DNA of 39,259 nt from Myxococcales bacterium. Its GTDB lineage: Bacteria; Myxococcota; Myxococcia; Myxococcales; Myxococcaceae. Made by a program: the position numbers and the translations under genes. The stretch spans positions 1 to 39,259 of the forward strand of contig JAUXRI010000344.1 in NCBI GenBank assembly GCA_030681895.1, read 5' to 3'. Shown here one piece after another: positions 33,325-39,259 of the stretch (positions are counted from its first letter, which is position 1; each line of letters begins with the position of its first letter). The notes under the pieces were generated by a model. It saw only the letters and a program-made list of their open reading frames with translations, did no database searches and was not told where the DNA came from.

Positions 33325-33533
33325 CCCTTCGACGGTGCCGCTGGCGCCTTCGGTGCGGGGTCTTCGTCGTCGGTGTCGGGCGTGAGCGGAAACAGCACGC
33401 CGTCATCGCGCATGCCGACGGGAGCGCCAGTGAAGCGGTCGACGCGCACCTTCCCGGCGAGCGGCGGCGCCGCCGCGGCCACCTCGGCCTCGAGCTCGGC
33501 CAGCGACGCCTCTTCTTCTTTGCTGAGCGGCAT
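33321..33533 (-). CDS. 70-aa acidic protein coupled to the annexin-ART gene
   Basis: I chose ATG at 33533, which overlaps the stop of the annexin/ADP-ribosyltransferase gene (TGATG); a GTG at 33536 is possible. The product starts with a strongly acidic helix 'MPLSKEEEASLAELEAEVAA', then 'VRVDRFTGAPVGMRDDGVLF' and an acidic Pro/Ala-rich tail. There is no signal peptide, membrane segment or catalytic motif. Small acidic proteins translated from the stop of a toxin gene are often immunity proteins, but this one looks largely disordered and could equally be a chaperone, an export adaptor or unrelated. Its stop overlaps the convergent gene's stop. The immunity role is inference only. Confidence 0.7.
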   Translation of the reverse strand: MPLSKEEEASLAELEAEVAAAAPPLAGKVRVDRFTGAPVGMRDDGVLFPLTPDTDDEDPAPKAPAAPSKG

Positions 33534-36175
33534 CACGGCACCTCTTCGAGATAGATGACGGTCTTCTGCAGCTTCTTGTCGAAGGCGTTCTTGAGCACCT
33601 TGAACTCGGTGCCGGGCCCGAAGAGCACTTCCTTCTCATCGGGGAACGCCGACAAGACGCTGACGTCGCGGCCGCCACCCTTCGACTTGATGACGAACAT
33701 CGAGTTCTTGTTGAACTGCTGCTCCGCCGCCTGGCCCATCACCATGCCCTTGTTGAGGGTGGTGCTGGTGAAGCCGCGCTCCGAGACGGTGGCGCCGACC
33801 TTGTACGCGGCGAGGCGCTCGGGCGTCATGTTGGCGCCGCGGTAGACGGTGGCCTTCACGGCGGGCAGATCGTTCAGGCCCGACGCGGCCGTCTTGATGA
33901 CGGGCGCCATCTTCTTGAGGTCGACGTTGCTGCCGCGCAGGCCCTCGTTCATCTTCAGGTAGCCGTTCTGCGTGTACTCGCGCAGGCCGATGAGGTCGTC
34001 GGTGGTGAGCTTCTTGAGCTCGGGCACGTTCTGCTTGAGGAACTTCGCCATCGACTCGGTCGACTCGAGCGTGCCCTGCTCCTTGAGAAGTGCGCGCGCG
34101 GCCTTCTTCGTCGCAGCGTCGGTCTCGTACTTCGAGAGGTCGACGGGCGCCTTCTCGCCGGGGAACTTCGTGGCGACGACGTTCTGCCGCATCGGGTTCG
34201 TCTCTTGCGCGATGACCTTCGCGCCCGACATCGCCGCCGACTTGAGCGCCGACGTGCCGCCTGCGAGGCCGACCGAGGCGAGGCCCTCAGCGAGCCCTGC
34301 GTTCCACACCTCGTCGCGCATCGCGGCGTCGGTGGAGCCCTGAATGAAGCCCGAGACTGCGCCTGACGCGGCTTCTTGCGCGACGCGGCCGACGACGGTC
34401 GAGGCGGCCTTGCCGACGACGGCGCCACCCGCGGCGCCGGTCAGCCCTGAGATGACGCCTGAAGCAGCGTCACGGGCGGCGTCGTCCTTCGCGTAGGCGC
34501 GGCCTTCGATGGCGCCACGCGCGACGACCGAGGCCGCAGCGCTGGTGGCGGCGGTGGCGAGCAGCGGCGCGCCGAGCCCTGCGGTGGCGACGGTCGCTCC
34601 GACGGCGGCGACGGTGCCGGCGACCTGCGCAGCAGTGGCCTTCTGCTCGACGTAGGTCTTCGCCTCTCCCGTCGAACGCGCCACCAGCTCAGCGACGCGC
34701 GCCTGCTCCTTCGCGTCGAGAATGCCGTCCTTCTTCCCGCTCGTGAGTGCCTTCTGTGCCTGCATGGTGGCCGCATCGAGCCGCGAGCCGGAGTCGCTCA
34801 CCCGGTCCATCACGAAGCGGCTGACTGCGTTGATGCCGCCACCACGCTCGAAGTCGTGCCGACGCTGCGCCTGGCTGAGCTGCTCTTCTGGCGTCGTGGG
34901 CGTGCCCTCGAGCGCGAGCTTCGCCTCGAAGCGCGCGCGGCCCGAAAGCTCAGTGTCGATGACGCTGTCGAGCGACGTGCCCGTGCGCTGCTGGAAGTCG
35001 GCTTTGAGCTTCGCGACGTCTTCTTTCGAGCGGCCACCGAGCGCCGAGTCGATGGCCTTCTCGTCGGCGCCGAAGCCCTTCATCGCGATCTGAATGCGCT
35101 CGACGTCGTCGAGCTTGCCTTCGAAGGCGCGGGAGAGCCGCTCACCCTCTCGCCCGCCGAAGCGCTGCACGACATCGGCCGAGACCGAGGTGCCGTACTT
35201 CTGCTGGTACGTCTTCTGGAGCGCCGACCGCTCGGGCCCCGAGAGCCCCTCCAACACCGCGAGCGCGCCGGTGGCGTCTTTGCCCAGGCCGAAGAACTTG
35301 CCCTCGACTGCGTGCTTCAGCTTCGCGGCCTTGAGGTCCATCGTGTCGCCCGAGGCCATCGCGAGCGCCATGTCCTTCTCGGTGCCCTTGAGCCGCTTGC
35401 CGAGGTCGGACGACAGCGGCCGCCCGGTGCGCTCCTGGTACGCCGCGGCGACCGGCCCCATCGCCTCGGGCGGGAGCTGCGAGAGCCGCGCGAGCACGTC
35501 GGCCGGCTTCTGGTGAAGGTTGAGCGCGCCGTCGAGGCTGGCAGCGTTGGCGGCGGCGTGGTTGCCCTTGAGCAGCGCGAGCGCCTGGTCCTTCGCGGGG
35601 CCACTCAAGGAGCGCGAGAGCGCCTGGTCGAGCGGACCGAACTGCGAGCCGAAGCGGTCGGCGATGGTCTTCATCGCGCCCGGCGGCGTGCTCTCGAGCA
35701 GCGAGAGGATCTCTTTGGAGTTGGTGCCGAAGAAGCCGCCGGTCGCCGTCTTCAGCGCCTCGACCTGGGCCTGCACGCCGTCTCCGGAGAAGAGCGCGAT
35801 GGCGCGGTTCAAGTCGCGGCCGCTCAGCTCGCCGACGAGGTCGTGGTCGAGGCTGCGGCCGAAGTGCTCCTGGTAGACGCGCTTGATCTCCTGGAGGTGC
35901 TGCGGCGAGCGGCTCGAGAGCACCTTGAAGAGCTTGTCTTCATCGGTGCCGATGCCGGTGCCGCCGTTGAACGCCGCGTGAACCGTCTGCGCGTCGGCGA
36001 ACACCTGCGACGCCTCGATGGGCGCGCGCTCCTTCACTGCCGGGCGCGCGATGGGGCCGCTGCCGGTCCACCCCGCGTTCGGAGCAGGCGCTGCCGGGGC
36101 CTGGGACTTCGGCGCTTCGGCAGTTCGGAGGGTGCTGGGAGCGAGGACGGGACGGTCGGTGGCAATGCGGCTCAT
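33533..36175 (-). CDS. Annexin-like repeats fused to a C-terminal ADP-ribosyltransferase
   Basis: An 880-aa protein with ATG at 36175 and no signal peptide. After a Pro/Ala-rich leader (1-50) come five annexin-like repeats: 61-131 with intact 'GTGIGTDEDKLFKVLSSRS' and 'RVYQEHFGRSLDHDLVGELS', 134-203, 206-277, 280-352 and 355-424 ('IQIAMKGFGADEKAIDSALG'). Residues 479-490 form a degenerate EF-hand-like loop (SGKKDGILDAKE). Residues about 514-660 are Ala/Gly-rich and hydrophobic ('AAVGATVATAGLGAPLLATA'), which may insert into membranes. Residues about 725-880 fit an R-S-E ADP-ribosyltransferase: R779 in 'TVYRGANM', S804-T-T in 'ERGFTSTTLN', and E847-K-E849 in 'FPDEKEVLFGPGTEF'. This predicts NAD-dependent modification of a target Arg, with annexin domains directing it to lipid. 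It is coupled to a 70-aa gene. How it is exported is unknown. Confidence 0.92.
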   Translation of the reverse strand: MSRIATDRPVLAPSTLRTAEAPKSQAPAAPAPNAGWTGSGPIARPAVKERAPIEASQVFADAQTVHAAFNGGTGIGTDEDKLFKVLSSRSPQHLQEIKRVYQEHFGRSLDHDLVGELSGRDLNRAIALFSGDGVQAQVEALKTATGGFFGTNSKEILSLLESTPPGAMKTIADRFGSQFGPLDQALSRSLSGPAKDQALALLKGNHAAANAASLDGALNLHQKPADVLARLSQLPPEAMGPVAAAYQERTGRPLSSDLGKRLKGTEKDMALAMASGDTMDLKAAKLKHAVEGKFFGLGKDATGALAVLEGLSGPERSALQKTYQQKYGTSVSADVVQRFGGREGERLSRAFEGKLDDVERIQIAMKGFGADEKAIDSALGGRSKEDVAKLKADFQQRTGTSLDSVIDTELSGRARFEAKLALEGTPTTPEEQLSQAQRRHDFERGGGINAVSRFVMDRVSDSGSRLDAATMQAQKALTSGKKDGILDAKEQARVAELVARSTGEAKTYVEQKATAAQVAGTVAAVGATVATAGLGAPLLATAATSAAASVVARGAIEGRAYAKDDAARDAASGVISGLTGAAGGAVVGKAASTVVGRVAQEAASGAVSGFIQGSTDAAMRDEVWNAGLAEGLASVGLAGGTSALKSAAMSGAKVIAQETNPMRQNVVATKFPGEKAPVDLSKYETDAATKKAARALLKEQGTLESTESMAKFLKQNVPELKKLTTDDLIGLREYTQNGYLKMNEGLRGSNVDLKKMAPVIKTAASGLNDLPAVKATVYRGANMTPERLAAYKVGATVSERGFTSTTLNKGMVMGQAAEQQFNKNSMFVIKSKGGGRDVSVLSAFPDEKEVLFGPGTEFKVLKNAFDKKLQKTVIYLEEVP

Positions 36176-36290
36176 TCAGTGGCCAAGACACCCCACCTTG
36201 GCTCCGAGCGCAACACGCCGGCCCGTATCCATCGTGCGACGTGCAGACGCGCGAAGAGCGGCTCGTGCAACGACCTGTTACGTGACGACG

Positions 36291-37271
36291 ATGAGCCCGA
36301 CCGGCCAGCGGATTCTCGTGACGGGCGCGACCGGCTTCGTGGGCCGCGCGCTCATCCCGGCCCTCCTGGAAGAGGGCTACTCGCTTCGAGCGACCTCCCG
36401 ACGGCCAGTGTCCGGCCGCCCCGTCGACCGGCTCGAGTGGGTCACCTGTGACGTCAGCCAGCGCGCCGATCTCGACCGGGCCATGGAGGGCGTCGACGCC
36501 GTCTTCTTCCTCGTCCACGCGATGGGCGGCGGCTCGCACGACTACGCCGACACCGAGCGGAAGACCGCCGTGGGGGTTCGTGAAGCGGCCGCGCGCGCCG
36601 GCGTGAAGCGCATCATCTATCTGGGTGGCGTCGCGCCGGCCGGTGAAGCCTCGGAGCACCTCAAGAGCCGACTCGCCGTTGGTGAGCTGCTGCGCGCGGG
36701 CTCCGTGCCGGCGCTCGAGCTGCGGGCGTCGATGATCATCGGTGCGGGCAGCGCGTCGTGGCAGATCGTCCGCGACCTCGCGATGCGGCTCCCGGCGATG
36801 TTGCTGCCGTCGTGGACCGCGTCTCGCACCTGCCCCATCGCGCTCGAAGACGTGGTGGTGGCGCTGGTGCGCGCGCTCGAGCTGCCGCTGCCGGCGAGCG
36901 CCTGGTACGACATTCCCGGGCCTGACGTGGTGAGCGGAAAGACCATCCTCTCGACCATCGCGGCGCTCCGGGGCCGGCGAGTGCCCAGCATTCCCGTGCC
37001 CTTCTTGAGCGTGTCGCTGTCGTCGTGGTGGCTCAAGCTGGTGACGCGCGCCGACTTCTCACTCGCGCGAGAGCTCGTACTCGGATTCAAGGGCGACCTG
37101 CTCCCGACTGACGCGCGGTACTGGGCCGAGATCCACTACGAGCCGTGCTGGAGCTTCGAAGACGCCGCCCGCAAGGCGCTCGCCGATGAACGTTTCGAAG
37201 GGAGCTTGCGCGGCGTGGCTGGCGCGCTGGAAGAGGCCGTGGTGCAGCTGGTGTCTCCGAAGTCGAAGTGA
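36291..37271 (+). CDS. NAD(P)-binding atypical SDR (NmrA/epimerase-like)
   Basis: The start is ATG 36291 (MSPTGQRILVTGATGFVGRA); the frame to 36018 adds Arg-rich sequence. The 326-aa product has the Rossmann motif G-A-T-G-F-V-G at 12-18, 'TSRRP' after the second strand, 'CDVSQRADLDRAMEGVDAVF' near 46-65, 'VKRIIYLGGVAP' near 104-115 and a C-terminal 'WYDIPGPDVVSGKTILSTIA' near 204-223. This is the atypical short-chain dehydrogenase type seen in NmrA-like or complex I assembly factor-like proteins; no YxxxK active site is present, so it may bind NAD(P)H without dehydrogenase activity. It is divergent from the annexin-ART gene (115 bp). Confidence 0.9.
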   Translation: MSPTGQRILVTGATGFVGRALIPALLEEGYSLRATSRRPVSGRPVDRLEWVTCDVSQRADLDRAMEGVDAVFFLVHAMGGGSHDYADTERKTAVGVREAAARAGVKRIIYLGGVAPAGEASEHLKSRLAVGELLRAGSVPALELRASMIIGAGSASWQIVRDLAMRLPAMLLPSWTASRTCPIALEDVVVALVRALELPLPASAWYDIPGPDVVSGKTILSTIAALRGRRVPSIPVPFLSVSLSSWWLKLVTRADFSLARELVLGFKGDLLPTDARYWAEIHYEPCWSFEDAARKALADERFEGSLRGVAGALEEAVVQLVSPKSK

Positions 37272-37289
37272 CTTCCGACTCGGAGCTGC

Positions 37290-38099
37290 TCACCGCGCCT
37301 TCGGCGAACACTCCCCTTCACCTTCGTAGTGGCCGATGGAGCGCATGTTCTGGGTGATGAACTCGCGCAGGTTGCGAACGTTGGCGACGCCAGTGGTGCC
37401 GTACTGGCCCTGGGGCAACGAGGTGAGCTGCACGGCCTGGACCTCGTCGAGCGTCACCTTGTTGTCGTTGTTGGTGTCGGCGTTGGCGATGGGGTCGAAG
37501 CGCAGCTTCGCGTCACCGCTGAGCTGGTCGTAGAAGAAGTGGTCTCCGTGAACGGTCAGCTGCACGGTGATCTCTTTGCCGGGCGTGAGCACGACGCCCT
37601 TCCCCATGCCCATCGCCTTCTCGCAGTTGTCGTAGAGGGTGTTGTTGGTGAAAGACCACTCGATGGTCTTGGTGACGCCCTCCTTCGTGCCGGTGCCGAT
37701 GACGATGACGCTCGCCGTTCGTGACTTGAGCAACGCGAGGTCGGCCTCGCTGATGTTGGTGGCTTCGGCGTTGCCGTCGGGCGCGATGGCGTACCGCACG
37801 ATGTCGTAGGCCCTGGCCGGCGCCGCAGCCGCGTAGACCTCGACCGGGCCCTTCTTCGTCAGGTCGAACGCCTTGGCGCCGGGCTGCTGCGAGCCGACCG
37901 TGCCCGCGCTGTCGACGATGGCGATGTCGCGCATGACGACGAGGAACTTGGTGAACTTGATGCTCCAGCCATCTTCGAACTTCGAGGCCGGGAGCTCTTC
38001 TTCGATGTACTCCTCACCCCACGTCGTGAACTTCACGATGGAGATGGGGCCTTCACAGGCAGCCAGCAGAAACGGAATGACGAACAGGGCACGACGCAT
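37290..38099 (-). CDS. Lipoprotein with EF-hand loop and HGDHFFYD motif (TonB-linked cluster)
   Basis: A 269-aa protein with ATG at 38099 and lipidation at Cys15 ('FLLAAC'). The body is beta-rich ('WSIKFTKFLVVMRDIAIVD', 'RAYDIVRYAIAPDGN', 'ITVQLTVHGDHFFYDQLSG'). HGDHFFYD (184-191) places two His and two Asp together. D208-T-N210-N-D212-N-K-V-T-L-D-E219 fits an EF-hand calcium loop. The C-terminus has an acidic end with Cys ('EGEGECSPKAR'). It is the last gene of a minus-strand run with the lipoprotein at 38127 and the TonB-dependent receptor at 38819, so it may capture or present a metal or ligand at the outer membrane. The ligand is unknown. Confidence 0.88.
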   Translation of the reverse strand: MRRALFVIPFLLAACEGPISIVKFTTWGEEYIEEELPASKFEDGWSIKFTKFLVVMRDIAIVDSAGTVGSQQPGAKAFDLTKKGPVEVYAAAAPARAYDIVRYAIAPDGNAEATNISEADLALLKSRTASVIVIGTGTKEGVTKTIEWSFTNNTLYDNCEKAMGMGKGVVLTPGKEITVQLTVHGDHFFYDQLSGDAKLRFDPIANADTNNDNKVTLDEVQAVQLTSLPQGQYGTTGVANVRNLREFITQNMRSIGHYEGEGECSPKAR

Positions 38100-38126
38100 G
38101 GTGATTCTCCTTGAAGAGGTTCTGCT

Positions 38127-38822
38127 TCAGTTGGACTGCCACGTGAATCGGTAGCTGCCGGAATCGGTGACGCCGCGGTCGAAGCCGTTGAAGGCGACGC
38201 TCGAAGAATCGAACACCACGACGCCGTCCGCGTTCGGCGCCGTGAGGCCCTTGTCGAACTCGATGCGTGAGAGCAGCACGCCGAGGTCGACCTCGAGGCG
38301 CACGGTGCCGGGAGCGGTGTTCATCTCGTGCTCGAACCGAATGCCCTCGAGCGGCTTCGCCAACGCCAGCGCGCCGGTGTCGAAACGAATCGTCTGAGCG
38401 CCCTTCGTCGCAGTGCCACGAACCCTCACGCCCGAGGCGCCGAAGGTGAGCTTCGCCGAGCCATACGAGCCGGTGACGCCGTTCGCGGTGTCCCACGCGA
38501 GGACGTCACGATTCGACAGGTCGAGCTCCTTCGGCGCGAGGAGCTCGCCTCGCGCTTCGCCAGCGACGTAGTGGCCCGGGTGCGCGTGCGCGGTGGAGAT
38601 GAGCAGGTCCACCGGGCTCCACGAGCGCTGCGCCACCAGCACGCGGCCCTCGAAGAACCGAAGCTCCGTCAGCGACATCGAGCCTTCGAGCGCGGTGACG
38701 GTCCACCCGGTCTCGAGCGGTGTCGACGGAGCGGACACGACGACCTCGACGGGAAACGTGCGGCGGGTCTGCTCGGTGACGCCGCAGCCAGCGAGGAGCA
38801 ACAACACGATGGTGTGTTTCAC
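38127..38822 (-). CDS. Lipoprotein with HAHPGHY motif, coupled to a TonB-dependent receptor
   Basis: The start is GTG 38822, overlapping the receptor's stop (GTGA). It gives 'VKHTIVLLLLAGC' with lipidation at Cys13; the longer frame to 38948 lies inside the receptor gene. The 231-aa product is beta-rich. Residues 79-85 read H-A-H-P-G-H-Y, three His in six residues, followed by 'VAGEARGELL'. Other strands are 'GSAKLTFGASGVRVRGTATK', 'IRFEHEMNTAPGTVRLEVDL' and 'GVVVFDSSSVAFNGFD'. The His cluster and coupling to a TonB receptor suggest metal (copper, zinc or iron) or metal-chelate binding, possibly like MbnP-type partners. That is inference; I cannot confirm the family. Confidence 0.85.
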   Translation of the reverse strand: MKHTIVLLLLAGCGVTEQTRRTFPVEVVVSAPSTPLETGWTVTALEGSMSLTELRFFEGRVLVAQRSWSPVDLLISTAHAHPGHYVAGEARGELLAPKELDLSNRDVLAWDTANGVTGSYGSAKLTFGASGVRVRGTATKGAQTIRFDTGALALAKPLEGIRFEHEMNTAPGTVRLEVDLGVLLSRIEFDKGLTAPNADGVVVFDSSSVAFNGFDRGVTDSGSYRFTWQSN

Positions 38823-39259
38823 AGGTGCATCTCCAGAGTGAGGAAGAGAGAACGCGGGCTGCCGGCGGTGAAGTGCCGCGACGGGAGCTGGCTGACGCCG
38901 CGGGCTGCCTCCCACGACGAGGCGTAGGTGAACTCGCCATCCCGCCACCGCGAGTCGAAGAGGTTCTGCACGTCGAGCACCAGCTCGAGCGCCCGCCAGC
39001 GCACCGACGCGCGCGCATCGGCGAGGAAGACGGGCCGCGAGAAGTCTCCGAAGGGCAGCGGCCTCGCGCCGATGAAGGTCAAGCCGGCACCGACGTGTCC
39101 CTTGAAGCGCTGGCCGAGCAGCTCGACCTCGCGGGTGTAGCCAGTGTCGAGGCGGCCCACGAGCGGCGCGAAGTACGGCAACAGCGCGCCAGTCGTCGCC
39201 ACGCGCGCGGTCGCTGCGGTGAAGCTGCCCGTCACCAGCCAGCCCTCGAGCGGCTTCGC
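38819..39259 (-). CDS. TonB-dependent outer-membrane receptor, C-terminal part (5' end outside window)
   Basis: The frame is open from base 39259 to the stop at 38819, so the start and N-terminal plug lie outside; about 146 residues are visible. They show the C-terminal barrel pattern: 'SFTAATARVATTGALLPYFA', 'GHVGAGLTFIGARPLPFGDF', the TonB-receptor signature 'LVLDVQNLFDSRWRDGEFTY' near the end and a final 'GSPRSLFLTLEMHL'. Family members import iron chelates, cobalamin, nickel or other ligands, powered by TonB-ExbB-ExbD. The two lipoprotein genes that follow, the first overlapping by 4 bp, are likely partners. The substrate cannot be told from this part. Confidence 0.9.
   Translation of the reverse strand, partial: AKPLEGWLVTGSFTAATARVATTGALLPYFAPLVGRLDTGYTREVELLGQRFKGHVGAGLTFIGARPLPFGDFSRPVFLADARASVRWRALELVLDVQNLFDSRWRDGEFTYASSWEAARGVSQLPSRHFTAGSPRSLFLTLEMHL

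Noticed and set aside
34856..36451. A 531-aa plus-strand frame opposite the annexin-ART gene
   Set aside because: Arg/Glu/Leu-rich, low-complexity translation with no motifs; the minus strand has annexin and ART signatures.
1..39259. Insertion sequence, prophage or integron
   Set aside because: I saw no transposase, integrase, terminal inverted repeats or phage structural genes; the lysozyme is the only phage-like domain. The tRNA-Gln 3' end is not followed by a direct repeat of it in the window.

Overview
The base composition is very GC-rich with strong third-position GC. The gene content is typical of Myxococcota (Cystobacterineae-like myxobacteria): many small lipoproteins with Gly-rich, Cys-rich or repeated 'DAG' linkers, beta-propeller lipoproteins, ASH/Hydin-type repeat lipoproteins and an ECF sigma/FecR-type pair. 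This is inferred from style, since no phylogenetic marker was compared. I count 13 genes whose products begin with a lipoprotein-type signal peptide, so the window is dominated by cell-envelope proteins.

Layout. 1-5828 (minus): a run led by a large TPR + DUF3857 + transglutaminase-like lipoprotein whose catalytic positions are substituted, then a second lipoprotein, a 183-aa protein and a truncated gene at the window edge. 5989-9035 (plus): a probable exported protein, an ECF sigma factor and a membrane-anchored FecR/TPR protein, the last two translationally coupled. 9112-10170: a Cys-rich lipoprotein. 10254-13469 (minus): a LysM-LysM-phage-type lysozyme; a coupled trio (beta-propeller lipoprotein, SnoaL-like protein, 79-aa protein); and an archaemetzincin-like protein in which the catalytic Glu is Gln. 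13620-15090: tRNA-Gln(UUG) with a recognisable promoter, a plus-strand terminator with no plus-strand gene before it (candidate small RNA), and a nucleoside phosphorylase-like gene next to apt. 15231-17800: an outer-membrane-type protein, a 755-bp gap with degenerate hairpin repeats, and ddl. 18017-25643: a 1102-aa ASH-repeat/von Willebrand A lipoprotein divergent from two tandem paralogous Cys-rich lipoproteins, then a Kelch lipoprotein coupled to a small lipoprotein. 25807-27327: small proteins and a short acyl-CoA dehydrogenase-like protein. 27333-31370 (minus): a coupled operon of two beta-propeller lipoproteins and a beta-barrel protein whose 3' end is repeated downstream. 31550-33324: two unassigned genes. 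33321-36175 (minus): the standout locus. 36291-37271: an NAD(P)-binding epimerase-like protein. 37290-39259 (minus): a TonB-dependent receptor C-terminus followed by two lipoproteins with His-rich motifs.

The most interesting locus is 33321-36175. It encodes an 880-aa protein with five annexin-like repeats (the first with an intact GTDE motif), an Ala/Gly-rich hydrophobic segment and a C-terminal ADP-ribosyltransferase domain that keeps the R-S-E residues (R779, S804-T-T, E847-K-E849). Its stop codon overlaps the start of a 70-aa acidic protein (TGATG). The architecture suggests a phospholipid- or calcium-directed ADP-ribosylating toxin or effector with a coupled small partner. The activity and the partner's role are inference.
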